From: Pseudomonas sp. PH1b
GTDB taxonomy: Bacteria > Pseudomonadota > Gammaproteobacteria > Pseudomonadales > Pseudomonadaceae
Direction: 5' to 3'
Length of the DNA: 64,000 nt
Assembly: GCF_000633395.1 (NCBI RefSeq)
Contig: NZ_AYMU01000018.1
Coordinates: forward strand, 60,039 to 124,038
Shown in pieces: positions 26,117-35,055 of the stretch. A program made the translations under genes and the position numbers. The notes beneath the pieces were generated by a model. It was given only the letters and a program-made list of their open reading frames with translations, had not been told where the DNA came from and searched no databases. Within the stretch, counting starts at the first letter, position 1. Every line of letters starts with the position of its first letter.

Positions 26117-27610
26117 ATGACCACCCTGACCCGTGCCGACTGGGAACAACGTGCCCGCGACCTGAAAATCGAAGGCCGCGCCTACATCAATGGCGAATAC
26201 ACCGCATCCGTCTCCAATGACACCTTCGAGTGCATCAGCCCGGTAGACGGCCGCCTGCTGGCGACCATTGCCAGCTGTGACGCCGCCGATGCCCAGCGTG
26301 CCGTGGACAATGCCCGCGCCACCTTCGACTCCGGCGTCTGGTCGCGCCTGGCGCCGGCCAAGCGCAAGTCCACCATGATTCGTTTTGCCGGCCTGCTGAA
26401 AAAGCACGCCGAAGAGCTCGCGCTCCTGGAAACCCTGGACATGGGCAAGCCGATCAGCGATTCCCTGGACGTCGACGTCCCCGGTGCAGCGCAGGCCCTG
26501 AGCTGGAGCGGCGAGGCCATCGACAAGATCTACGACGAAGTGGCTGCCACCCCCCATGACCAATTGGGTCTGGTGACCCGGGAGCCGGTGGGCGTGGTCG
26601 CGGCCATCGTGCCCTGGAACTTCCCACTGATGATGGCCTGCTGGAAACTCGGTCCGGCGCTGTCCACTGGCAACTCGGTGATCCTCAAGCCATCGGAAAA
26701 ATCTCCGCTGACCGCCATCCGCATCGCTGCCCTGGCGGTGGAGGCCGGTATCCCTGCGGGCGTGCTCAACGTACTGCCGGGTTATGGCCACACTGTCGGC
26801 AAGGCCCTGGCCCTGCACATGGACGTGGACACCCTGGTGTTCACCGGCTCGACCAAGATCGCCAAGCAACTGCTGGTGTATTCCGGTGAGTCCAACATGA
26901 AGCGCGTCTGGCTGGAGGCGGGCGGCAAGAGCCCGAACATCGTCTTCGCCGACGCCCCGGACCTGCAAGCCGCGGCCGAATCTGCCGCCGGTGCCATCGC
27001 ATTCAACCAGGGTGAAGTCTGCACCGCCGGTTCGCGCTTGCTGGTGGAGCGTTCGATCAAGGACAAATTCCTGCCCATGGTGATCGAGGCCTTGAAAGGC
27101 TGGAAGCCGGGCAACCCGCTGGACCCGGCCACCAACGTCGGTGCCCTGGTGGATACCCAGCAGATGAACACTGTGCTGTCCTACATCGAAGCCGGGCACG
27201 CCGATGGCGCCAAGCTGGTGGCAGGTGGCAAGCGTACCCTGCAGGAAACCGGCGGTACCTACGTCGAGCCGACGATTTTCGACGGCGTCAGCAATGCGAT
27301 GAAAATTGCCCAGGAAGAGATTTTCGGCCCGGTGTTGTCGGTGATCGCCTTCGACAGCGTGGAAGAGGCGATTCAGATTGCCAACGACACCCCGTACGGC
27401 CTGGCAGCTGCCGTCTGGACCGCGAACATTTCCAAGGCCCACCAGACCGCCAAGGCTCTGCGTGCCGGCAGCGTCTGGATCAACCAGTACGATGGCGGCG
27501 ACATGACGGCGCCGTTCGGCGGCTTCAAGCAGTCGGGCAATGGCCGCGACAAGTCGCTGCACGCGTTCGACAAGTACACCGAGTTGAAAGCGACCTGGAT
27601 CAAGCTCTGA
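26117..27610 (+). CDS. kauB: Polyamine-pathway aldehyde dehydrogenase (KauB/PauC type)
   Basis: This 497-residue NAD(P)-dependent aldehyde dehydrogenase has 'PWNFPLMMACWKLGPAL' for the nucleotide fold, Glu267 in 'WLEAGGKSPN' and the catalytic Cys302 in 'NQGEVCTAG'. Full-length similarity of pattern and context point to the KauB/PauC/PuuC group. That group oxidises 4-guanidinobutyraldehyde and gamma-glutamyl aldehydes from arginine and polyamine breakdown. Substrate choice is inferred. A purple-type GAGGAGG Shine-Dalgarno lies at about 26102-26108. Confidence 0.88.
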   Translation: MTTLTRADWEQRARDLKIEGRAYINGEYTASVSNDTFECISPVDGRLLATIASCDAADAQRAVDNARATFDSGVWSRLAPAKRKSTMIRFAGLLKKHAEELALLETLDMGKPISDSLDVDVPGAAQALSWSGEAIDKIYDEVAATPHDQLGLVTREPVGVVAAIVPWNFPLMMACWKLGPALSTGNSVILKPSEKSPLTAIRIAALAVEAGIPAGVLNVLPGYGHTVGKALALHMDVDTLVFTGSTKIAKQLLVYSGESNMKRVWLEAGGKSPNIVFADAPDLQAAAESAAGAIAFNQGEVCTAGSRLLVERSIKDKFLPMVIEALKGWKPGNPLDPATNVGALVDTQQMNTVLSYIEAGHADGAKLVAGGKRTLQETGGTYVEPTIFDGVSNAMKIAQEEIFGPVLSVIAFDSVEEAIQIANDTPYGLAAAVWTANISKAHQTAKALRAGSVWINQYDGGDMTAPFGGFKQSGNGRDKSLHAFDKYTELKATWIKL

Positions 27611-27681
27611 GTCTTCAGGCCTGGAGTGACTGGCGTCCGTAAGGACGCCTGCTCCGGCAAGGGCCGACGGATCCGCAGCGC

Positions 27682-27711
27682 AGCCGGACTTTCCGCAAGG
27701 GGAGTCCGGCT
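27682..27711. repeat. Inverted repeat between kauB and the MFS gene
   Basis: AGCCGGACT and AGTCCGGCT arms enclose a 12-nt loop. There is no T run, so it may be a weak terminator or an mRNA stability stem. A second small hairpin (GGCGTCC/GGACGCC) lies at about 27633-27650. Confidence 0.5.
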
Positions 27712-27756
27712 GTGTTGTCTGTGCTTTCTGAAACACTGATCCACAGGAGTGTGGAA

Positions 27757-28905
27757 ATGCGTTGGGCGACCTATTTCGCCGTTCTGGCTGCGGTCTTGAG
27801 TGTGGGCCTGGCCCTGGGCATGACCATGCCCCTGGTGTCCTTTCGCCTGGAGAGCTGGGGCTACGGTCCTTTCGCCATCGGCGTGGTGGCGGCGATGCCG
27901 GCCATTGGCGTATTGCTCGGGGCGAAAATCTCCAGCCGCCTGGCCGCGCGCTTCGGGACCGCCAACCTGATGCGCCTGTGCCTGTGGGGCGGGGCCATCT
28001 CCATCGGCTTGCTGGCGCTGCTGCCCAGTTACCCGATATGGCTGGTGCTGCGCCTGATACTGGGCGTGGTCCTGACCATTATTTTCATTCTGGGTGAAAG
28101 CTGGATCAATCAGCTGGTGGTCGAGCAATGGCGAGGCCGTCTGGTGGCCTTGTATGGCAGCAGCTATGCCCTGAGCCAACTGGCCGGGCCGCTGATACTG
28201 GGAGTCCTGGGCACTCAGCAGGACTACGGTTTCTGGGTCTCGGTGGCCTTGCTGGTGGTCTCGCCCCTGCTGCTTCTGGGGCGCAGCGGGGCACCGAGCA
28301 CCGAGGCCTGCAGCGTGACCCTGATCGATCTCTGGCGCTTCTGCCAGGCGCTGCCGGCAATTGGCTGGGCGGTGGCCCTGTTCGCGACCTTCGAGGCGCT
28401 GATCCTGACCTTGCTGCCGGTCTATTGCCTGAGCCAGGGGTTCACCGAGGACATTGCTCTGGCGATGGTCAGCACCGTAGTGGTGGGCGATGCCCTGTTG
28501 CAGTTGCCGATCGGTGCCTTGGCCGACCGGGTGTCGCGACGCGGATTGTTCACCGGCTGCGCGGTGATCCTGCTGTGCTCCAGCCTGGCCATCCCGCTGT
28601 TGCTGGACACTGTGCTGATCTGGCCGTTGTGGGTGCTGTTCGGCGCCAGTGCAGGCGGTCTGTTTACCTTGTCGTTGATCCTGATCGGCGAACGCTATCG
28701 TGATGATGCGCTGGTCCGGGCCAATGCCCATGTGGCGCAGCTCTGGGGCATTGGCTGCCTGATCGGACCGCTGGTGGCGGGGGCGGGCAGCCAGTGGGTG
28801 AGCGGCCATGCGATGCTGCTGCTGGTGGCGGCCGGGGCGTTTGGCCTGCTGCTCCTGCTGCTGCGCCAAGGCGCGTTCGGCAACGCCCAGGCCCAACCGC
28901 TGTAG
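27757..28905 (+). CDS. MFS transporter
   Basis: This 382-residue protein with about 12 hydrophobic helices starts at the ATG at 27757, with CAGGAG about 8 nt upstream. The MFS loop 2-3 pattern is partly seen as 'GAKISSRLAARFG', and 'IGALADRVSRRG' repeats it in the second half. It resembles the YcaD-like branch. The cargo is unknown, and its position after kauB suggests, but does not prove, amine or organic-acid export or uptake. Confidence 0.87.
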   Translation: MRWATYFAVLAAVLSVGLALGMTMPLVSFRLESWGYGPFAIGVVAAMPAIGVLLGAKISSRLAARFGTANLMRLCLWGGAISIGLLALLPSYPIWLVLRLILGVVLTIIFILGESWINQLVVEQWRGRLVALYGSSYALSQLAGPLILGVLGTQQDYGFWVSVALLVVSPLLLLGRSGAPSTEACSVTLIDLWRFCQALPAIGWAVALFATFEALILTLLPVYCLSQGFTEDIALAMVSTVVVGDALLQLPIGALADRVSRRGLFTGCAVILLCSSLAIPLLLDTVLIWPLWVLFGASAGGLFTLSLILIGERYRDDALVRANAHVAQLWGIGCLIGPLVAGAGSQWVSGHAMLLLVAAGAFGLLLLLLRQGAFGNAQAQPL

Positions 28906-28920
28906 CCCGTTGGTGGTGGC

Positions 28921-30489
28921 TTAGAGCATGCGTTCCAGGCCGATACGGGTGCTCAGCCATGCATTTATCCGGCGCCACCAGCTACCGGGTTCGCGGTGCA
29001 GGGTGTGGATCTGCCCCTGGTCTTCGGTGACCCAGACCAACTGGCCGTCCTCCAGTTGCACCTGATAGCTCAAGGCCGGAGCCATGCCTTGCTGTGCCAG
29101 GGCGCGCAGGTGGCCGGCCAGTTCGGGACTGTCCACCAGGACCCCGACTTCGGTATTCCAGAGCACCGAGCGCGGGTCGAAATTGAACGAGCCGACAAAA
29201 CTCTTCTGCCGGTCGAAAATCATGGCCTTGCTGTGCAGGCTGGAGTCGGAGCCGTGCTGGGAGCCGCCGAACAGGTGCGGGCCACTGCCGCCACGACGCT
29301 CGCCGGGTTGGCGACGCAGCTCGTAGAGTTTCACCCCGTGTTCCAGCAGCGCCCTGCGATAGGGCGCATAGCCGCCATGCACCACGGGCACGTCGGTCGC
29401 CTCCAGGGCGTTGGTCAGCAGGCTGACGGAAACCCCGGCATCGGCGCGGCCGGTGAGGTAGACCAGGCCGGGCTGGCCGGGGACGAAGTAGGCCGAGATC
29501 ATGATCAGTTCCTGGCTGACCCCGCTCAGCTCCGGGGCCAGTTGGGTGGTCAGCAGCAGGTGCGGATCGGGGTCACCCTTGGACAGGACCTTGGCCGGGG
29601 CGTCCCACAGCGCCTGGTTCCAGGCCCAGATCAGCTCCTTGCGCCAGATCTCCATGCGTGGTCGGGTCTGGTAGGTCATCAACTGGCGGTACAGGGCCTG
29701 GTTCTGCCGGCGGCTGTCTTGCAGCGACTCTTCAAGGCGCTGGCGGGTGTTGTTCAGGTCCTTGGCTGACGGCACGAAGGACAGGAACTCGCCGATGGGC
29801 CGGCTCAGGGCGCTGTTCCAGTACTGGTCGAAGCTGTGGCCGAGCTGCTCGGCCACCGGGCCGACGCTGAACAGGTCGATGTCGGTGAAGTTCAGGTTGG
29901 GCTCGGCATCGAAGTACTCGTCGCCGAGGTTGCGCCCGCCGACGATGGCCACGCTGTTGTCCGCCAGCCACAGCTTGTTGTGCATCCGCCGATGCTGCTG
30001 GGACAGGTTGAACAGCCGGCCCATGGCCCGGGTCAGGCCGGTGCTGCGGCCCAGGTGCAGCGGGTTGAACAGGCGAATCTGAATCTGCGGGTGGGCCGCC
30101 AGGGTGGCGATGATCTGCTCCAGGCCGTCGCTGGTGGTGTCATCGAGCAGAATGCGGATGCGCACCCCTCGGTCGGCGGCCTTGAGCAGCTCGTCCACCA
30201 GCATCCGGGTGCTGATGCCGTCGTGGACGATGTAGTACTGCAAGTCGAGGCTGCTTTGCGCGTTGCGGATCAGCTCGGCGCGGGCCATGAAGGCTTCGGT
30301 GCTGTTGGGCAGCAGGCGAAAGCCCGAGCGCCCCTGATAGGGCGCTGCCTGGGCCCTGATCGACTGGGCAAAGCGCGAGTCGCTGGCGGGCAGGGCCTGG
30401 CTGGGTTGGTACGGCACCTCCAGGGTGGCGCAACCGGCCAGCCCGAGGCTCAGCAGCACCAGCCAGGTAAACACCCTTATACGGCTCAA
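28921..30489 (-). CDS. Phospholipase D family lipoprotein (cardiolipin-synthase-like)
   Basis: This 522-residue protein has a signal ending in the lipobox LAGC (Cys20), so it is probably membrane-anchored. Two intact HKD motifs are present. 'HNKLWLAD' has His170, Lys172 and Asp177, followed by 'GGRNLGDEYF'. 'HSKAMIFD' with 'GSFNFDPRS' lies in the C-terminal half. Duplicate HKD motifs make the PLD active site used by cardiolipin synthases (ClsC/YmdC type) and phospholipases. Transfer versus hydrolysis cannot be told from sequence. It is convergent with the MFS gene. Confidence 0.88.
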   Translation of the reverse strand: MSRIRVFTWLVLLSLGLAGCATLEVPYQPSQALPASDSRFAQSIRAQAAPYQGRSGFRLLPNSTEAFMARAELIRNAQSSLDLQYYIVHDGISTRMLVDELLKAADRGVRIRILLDDTTSDGLEQIIATLAAHPQIQIRLFNPLHLGRSTGLTRAMGRLFNLSQQHRRMHNKLWLADNSVAIVGGRNLGDEYFDAEPNLNFTDIDLFSVGPVAEQLGHSFDQYWNSALSRPIGEFLSFVPSAKDLNNTRQRLEESLQDSRRQNQALYRQLMTYQTRPRMEIWRKELIWAWNQALWDAPAKVLSKGDPDPHLLLTTQLAPELSGVSQELIMISAYFVPGQPGLVYLTGRADAGVSVSLLTNALEATDVPVVHGGYAPYRRALLEHGVKLYELRRQPGERRGGSGPHLFGGSQHGSDSSLHSKAMIFDRQKSFVGSFNFDPRSVLWNTEVGVLVDSPELAGHLRALAQQGMAPALSYQVQLEDGQLVWVTEDQGQIHTLHREPGSWWRRINAWLSTRIGLERML

Positions 30490-30557
30490 GTCAGGTCATC
30501 TCGCATCACGGCACGAATAGGCATGGGACGGCTGGCTTCCGGCAAGGGTTCGGGGTG

Positions 30558-31982
30558 TCAGTCCTGGGTTTCGCCGAGCAGCTTGATGGCCGCGGCGCCG
30601 ACTTTGCGCACGGCCTCTTCGATCTGCGCAGTGGGCTTGGCAGCGTAATTCATCCGCAGGCAGTTGCGGTACTTGCCTGACGCGGAAAAGATACTGCCCA
30701 CGGCGATCTGCACCCCCTGCTCAAGCAGCTCCCGGTTGAGCTTCAGAGCATCGAAACCCTCGGGCAGTTCGATCCAGAGCATGAAGCTGCCCTGTGGCCG
30801 GCTGGCGCGGGTGCCGGCGGGAAAGTAGCGGCTGACCCAATCGAGCATCAGGTCACGATTGCGCTGGTATTGGCTGCGCATCTTGCGCAGGTGGGGCTCG
30901 AAGTGGCCCCCCTTGAGGAATTCGGCGATGGCCACCTGGGGCTGCGGTGCAGTGGAGCCGGTGCTGATGTACTTCATGTGCAGCACCCGTTCCAGGTAGC
31001 GCCCGGGGGCGACCCAGCCGATGCGCAGGCCGGGGGCCAGGGTCTTCGAGAAGGAACTGCACAGCAGCACCCGGCCGTCGTCGTCGAAGGACTTGATGGT
31101 CCGCGGGCGTGGGTAGGTGTAGGCCAGCTCGCCATACACGTCGTCCTCGATGATCGCCACGTCGAAGCGCTGGGCCAGGGTCAGCAGCGCCCGCTTGCGC
31201 GGCTCCGGCATGATATAGCCCAGGGGATTGTTGCAGTTGGGGGTCAACTGTATGGCCTTGATCGGCCACTGCTCCAGGGCCAGCTCCAGGGCTTCCAGGC
31301 TGATGCCGGTGATGGGATCGGTGGGAATTTCCAGGGCTTTCATGCCCAGGCCCTTGAGGGTCTGCATGGCCCCGTGAAAGCTGGGTGAGTCCACGGCGAC
31401 AATGTCCCCGGGGTCGCAGATGGCACGAATGCTGGTGGACAGCGCCTCATGGCAGCCGGTGGTGATCACCAGGTCGCTGGCGCTGAGCTGGCAGCCGGAG
31501 TCGAGCATCAGGCGCGCCACCTGCTGGCGCAGTTCCAGTACGCCGTAGATGTTGTCGTAGTACAGCCCGGGCATGTCCTGGCGCCGGCTGAGCCGGGCGA
31601 GGGCCCGCAGCAGCGGCTTCAGGGTCGTCGTGGTGATGTCCGGCATGCCCCGGCCCAGTTGCACCACGTCCTTGCGCGGCACGGCGCGTATCAGTTCCAG
31701 CACCTGGTCCCATTGTGAAATCTCCACCGGACGTTGCGCCGGACGGCCTACCGCCGGCAGCGCCGGCAGCTCTCGGCTGGGCGGCACGAAATAGCCGGAC
31801 TTGGGCTTGGGCATCGCCAGGCCGTTGTCTTCCAGCAGGCGGTAAGCCTGCTGCACGGTGCTCAGGCTGACCCCGTGCTCGACGCTCAGGGCGCGTACCG
31901 AGGGCAACCTGTCACCCGGACGGTAGAAGCCTTGTTCGATACGGGTGCCCAGGAGTTCGGCGAGGTTCACATAGAGGGTCAT
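30558..31982 (-). CDS. MocR-type regulator (GntR HTH fused to aminotransferase domain)
   Basis: This 474-residue protein has a GntR winged helix (about residues 5-70) with 'DRLPSVRALSVEHGVSLSTVQQAYRLLE'. A type I aminotransferase domain follows. The PLP Lys is in 'SSFSKTLAPGLRIGW' (about Lys313), and the 'EDDVYGE' and 'TPNCNNPLG' motifs are intact. MocR proteins sense PLP or amine ligands and regulate neighbours. The likely neighbour target is the divergent DUF1127 gene at 32161, but the nearby polyamine genes are also candidates. Confidence 0.92.
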   Translation of the reverse strand: MTLYVNLAELLGTRIEQGFYRPGDRLPSVRALSVEHGVSLSTVQQAYRLLEDNGLAMPKPKSGYFVPPSRELPALPAVGRPAQRPVEISQWDQVLELIRAVPRKDVVQLGRGMPDITTTTLKPLLRALARLSRRQDMPGLYYDNIYGVLELRQQVARLMLDSGCQLSASDLVITTGCHEALSTSIRAICDPGDIVAVDSPSFHGAMQTLKGLGMKALEIPTDPITGISLEALELALEQWPIKAIQLTPNCNNPLGYIMPEPRKRALLTLAQRFDVAIIEDDVYGELAYTYPRPRTIKSFDDDGRVLLCSSFSKTLAPGLRIGWVAPGRYLERVLHMKYISTGSTAPQPQVAIAEFLKGGHFEPHLRKMRSQYQRNRDLMLDWVSRYFPAGTRASRPQGSFMLWIELPEGFDALKLNRELLEQGVQIAVGSIFSASGKYRNCLRMNYAAKPTAQIEEAVRKVGAAAIKLLGETQD

Positions 31983-32160
31983 GGTGTTGGCTCGTGGTGG
32001 TGGTCACAGGGACCAGTACAGATGGGGCCAAAATACAGGATTCAGCGGGTTTTTTGGCAAAACTGTATGGAAGTAATGTCGTTGTATTGAGTCTGTAATG
32101 GTTTTGGTCGGCCGCGCATCATGTTTGCTCATGGCAACCCAGCAAACAGGAGCAATGCAG

Positions 32161-32400
32161 ATGAACGGCTTGAGCGATGTGCGTCTGTCGTTACGCAGTC
32201 AGGAACTGGTGGCGCAGCAGGCAGAGGCAGCCAGCCTGCCGCGCAATGCGCCGACCGGGTTGGGTCGCTGGGGGCTGTACTGGCATCGCTTGCACACTCG
32301 CAAGGCGTTGCTTGGGCTGACCGCCGAGCAATTGCGCGATGTTGGCCTTAGTCGTGAGCAGGCGCGGGCCGAAGGCCTCAAGCCCTTCTGGCGCCTGTGA
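32161..32400 (+). CDS. DUF1127 small protein
   Basis: This 79-residue protein starts at 32161. AGGAG sits 8 nt before this ATG, and an in-frame ATG at 32155 is too close. The C-terminal half 'RWGLYWHRLHTRKALLGLTAEQLRDVGLSREQARAEG' is the DUF1127 (YjiS-like) signature. DUF1127 proteins in other bacteria affect phosphate and C1 metabolism or RNA turnover, but this one is uncharacterised. It is divergent from the MocR gene, which may regulate it. Confidence 0.85.
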   Translation: MNGLSDVRLSLRSQELVAQQAEAASLPRNAPTGLGRWGLYWHRLHTRKALLGLTAEQLRDVGLSREQARAEGLKPFWRL

Positions 32401-32543
32401 GCCGGCTGCGCAACGCCCGGGGATGACGATCGACAGCCATCCCCGGGTTGCAATCGCCCGCGGCGGCGGGCCTGAGCAGACGGGCAACTGTCTTGGGTGT
32501 TTGGGGACTTGTCCGCACCTGTGCCAGCGGCTGCGGAAAGGGC

Positions 32544-33857
32544 TCAGGTCAGCTCCTTCAGGCGATGCCAGAGCATGCCCAGGGCCAACAGCGGTGAGCG
32601 CAGATGCTTGCCGCCGGGGAAGGTGATGTGAGGCACCTTGGCGAACAGGTCGAAACCGCCGCCCTGCTGGCCGCTGATGGCTTCACCCAGCAACTTGCCC
32701 GCCAGGTGCGTGGCATTCAAGCCGTGGCCGGAGTAGGCCTGGGCGTAATACACATTGGGCTGGTCCTTGAGCCGGCCGATCTGCGGCAGCCGGTTGGCGC
32801 CGATGCCGATCATGCCGCCCCATTGGTAGTCGATCTTCACCCCAGCCAGCTGGGGGAACACCTCCAGCATCTTCGGCCCCATGTAGGCGGCGATGTCCTT
32901 GGGGTCGCGTCCCGAATAATGGCAGGCACCGCCGAACAGCAGGCGGCGGTCGGCCGAGAGCCGGTAGTAGTCCAGGGCCACGCGCTGGTCGCAGACCGCC
33001 ATGTTCTGTGGCAGCAGCTCCTGGGCCTGGCTCTGGCTCAGGGGCTGGGTGGCGATGATGTAGCTGCCGGCCGGCAGGACCTTGCCCCCCAGTTCCGGGT
33101 TGAGGTCGTTGAGGTAGGCGTTGCAGCCCAGGACCAGGGTCTTGGCGCGGACCGTGCCCCGGGCACAGTGGACCTTGACCTCGGGGCCGTAGTCGATGCG
33201 GGTCACCGCCGAGTGCTCGAACAGCTGAACGCCCATCTGCTGCGCCGCCTGAGCTTCACCCAGGGCCAGGTTCAGCGGATGCAAATGGCCCGAGCCCATG
33301 TCGATCAGGCCGCCCACGTAGCGCTTGGAGCCCACTACCCTGTGCATTTCATTGGCCTGTAACAGGCGGGTCTCGTGGCGATAGCCGAGGCTGCGCAGTT
33401 CCTCGGCATCCTCGGCGAAGCCTTCGAGGTCGGCGGGCTTGTTGGCCAGGTCGCAGTAGCCCCAGGTCAGGTCACAGGGGATCTGGAAGCGCTCGATGCG
33501 CTGGCGGACGATTTCCACCGCCTCCAGTCCCATCAGCTTCATCTGGCGCACGCCGTCGGTGCCAATCACCTTGGCGAACTGGTCCAGGCCATGACCGACT
33601 CCGCGAATCAGTTGCCCGCCGTTGCGCCCGCTGGCGCCCCAGCCGATCTTGCGGGCTTCCAGCAGGATCACGCTGAGTCCGCGCTCGGCCAGTTCCAGGG
33701 CGGTGTTGAGCCCGGAAAACCCGCCGCCGACCACACAGACATCTGCCGACAGGTCCCCCGCCAGCACCGGATAGTCAGGCTGGGGCAGGCTGCTGGCAGC
33801 GTAGTAAGAGGCAGCGTGCCGGTCGCTGGAGGCGGGTTGCTGAAGGCTGGCGGGCAT
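32544..33857 (-). CDS. FAD-dependent amine oxidase, PuuB/PauB type
   Basis: This 437-residue protein starts at the ATG at 33857, preceded by AGGA at 8 nt. The dinucleotide-binding 'DVCVVGGGFSGLNTALELAERG' is near the N-terminus. 'GWGASGRNGGQLIRGVGH' and the C-terminal 'YYAQAYSGHGLNATHLAGKLLGEA' match gamma-glutamylputrescine oxidases (PuuB/OrdL). In P. aeruginosa the equivalent position holds pauB4. It would oxidise glutamylated polyamines to aldehydes, the substrates of the upstream KauB-type enzyme. Confidence 0.88.
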   Translation of the reverse strand: MPASLQQPASSDRHAASYYAASSLPQPDYPVLAGDLSADVCVVGGGFSGLNTALELAERGLSVILLEARKIGWGASGRNGGQLIRGVGHGLDQFAKVIGTDGVRQMKLMGLEAVEIVRQRIERFQIPCDLTWGYCDLANKPADLEGFAEDAEELRSLGYRHETRLLQANEMHRVVGSKRYVGGLIDMGSGHLHPLNLALGEAQAAQQMGVQLFEHSAVTRIDYGPEVKVHCARGTVRAKTLVLGCNAYLNDLNPELGGKVLPAGSYIIATQPLSQSQAQELLPQNMAVCDQRVALDYYRLSADRRLLFGGACHYSGRDPKDIAAYMGPKMLEVFPQLAGVKIDYQWGGMIGIGANRLPQIGRLKDQPNVYYAQAYSGHGLNATHLAGKLLGEAISGQQGGGFDLFAKVPHITFPGGKHLRSPLLALGMLWHRLKELT

Positions 33858-34006
33858 GGAAAGCGTCCTGATCATGGCATCTGGAAAAATTGACGGAGCA
33901 TAAGCCGGGCCTTTCCGCCGGAGCAACCGCAGGACGGTCGGCCCTGTCTGCGGCGGGGCATTTGAGGCAGAATCCACGGCTCTCCATGATCCCGGTAAGT
34001 GTTGGC

Positions 34007-34360
34007 ATGAGCTGTAACCGTCAGAAAGTCCGTAGCCTGCGCCAGCAGATCCCCTCTTTCGAGTGTGTTCCTGGCTGCCACGACTGCTGCGGGCCGGTTA
34101 CCACCTCGCCGGAGGAAATGTCCCGCCTGCCGCGCAAGACGGCTGCCGAGCAGGACGCGGCCATGGAGGAGCTCAACTGTGTGCACCTCGGGCCCGAGGG
34201 CTGCACGGTGTATGACGAGCGGCCGCTGATCTGTCGCCTGTTCGGCACCACGCCGAGCCTGCCGTGCCCCAACGGCCGGCGCCCGGTGGAGATGATTCAT
34301 CCCCGGGTCGAGAAACAGATCCATGAATACATGGCCAGCACCCGCCAGGTGCTGGTCTAG
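34007..34360 (+). CDS. YkgJ-family cysteine-cluster protein
   Basis: This protein is 117 residues from the ATG at 34007; an in-frame ATG at 33986 would add 7 residues. The family pattern is present: 'FECVPGCHDCCGPV' near the start, then a Cys in 'NCVHLGPEGCTVYDERPLICRLF'. These cysteines probably bind zinc or an iron-sulfur cluster. The function of the YkgJ/UPF0153 family is unknown. It is divergent from the PauB-like gene. Confidence 0.85.
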   Translation: MSCNRQKVRSLRQQIPSFECVPGCHDCCGPVTTSPEEMSRLPRKTAAEQDAAMEELNCVHLGPEGCTVYDERPLICRLFGTTPSLPCPNGRRPVEMIHPRVEKQIHEYMASTRQVLV

Positions 34361-34409
34361 GGGCGACCACTGCCGGCTGCGGCTGGCGGGCCTCGACGCG
34401 TGCTGCGGC

Positions 34410-34898
34410 TCAGTCCGGGATCGGCAGGCTGAGGCTCTCCTTCACCTCTTCCATCACGATGTAGCTCTTGGACTCCCGCACGTGAGGCAGCTTGAGCAGG
34501 ATGTCCCCCAGCAGCTTGCGATAGGAGGCCATCTCCGAGATCCGTGCCTTGACCAGGTAGTCGAAGTCGCCGGACACCAGGTGACATTCCAGTACATGCG
34601 GCAGCTTCAGCACGGCGCGGCGGAACTCCTCGAAGGTGTCGCCGGACTTGTAGTCCAGGCTGATCTCGACGAACACCAGCAGGCTGCCCTTGAGGTGCTG
34701 CGGGTTGAGCCGGGCGTTGTAGCCCATGATGATCCCTTCACGCTCCAGGCGGCGTACACGCTCGGTGCAGGGCGTGGTGGAGAGGCCGACCCGTTCCCCC
34801 AGCTCGGTGAAGGAGATACGGCCGTCGGCCTGCAGGATGCGCAGGATGTTGCGATCTATCTTGTCCAGGGCACGACGGGTCTGATGGTTGGTACGCAT
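34410..34898 (-). CDS. lrp: Lrp/AsnC-family regulator of alanine catabolism (DadR)
   Basis: This 162-residue regulator starts at the ATG at 34898. The N-terminal HTH (about residues 12-60) reads 'LDKIDRNILRILQADGRISFTELGERVGLSTTPCTERVRRLE'. The C-terminal RAM domain (about 70-155) binds amino-acid effectors. It is divergent from dadA, which matches the known L-alanine-responsive Lrp (DadR) of Pseudomonas that activates dadAX. Two palindromes lie in the shared gap. Confidence 0.93.
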   Translation of the reverse strand: MRTNHQTRRALDKIDRNILRILQADGRISFTELGERVGLSTTPCTERVRRLEREGIIMGYNARLNPQHLKGSLLVFVEISLDYKSGDTFEEFRRAVLKLPHVLECHLVSGDFDYLVKARISEMASYRKLLGDILLKLPHVRESKSYIVMEEVKESLSLPIPD

Positions 34899-34930
34899 AG
34901 GGGATGCCCCTCCATGAAAAGCGATATTGC

Positions 34931-34975
34931 CGAGAATTCTCGCCAAATATAGGCGGTTATATAGTGAAAATCACT
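34931..34975. promoter_or_regulatory. Two palindromes in the lrp-dadA gap, possible Lrp operators
   Basis: A perfect 12-bp palindrome CGAGAATTCTCG (34931-34942) and AGTGA-AAA-TCACT (34963-34975) lie between lrp and dadA. Their centres are about 32 bp apart, three helical turns. Lrp family members bind such AT-cored dyads, but no footprint is available for this sequence. Confidence 0.4.
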
Positions 34976-35055
34976 GCCTATTGTTTCTTACACTGCGCCC
35001 ATCTTTGCTCTGAATAACAAACGTCAGCGGTCAAGCCGCGATGAGGGATATGAAA

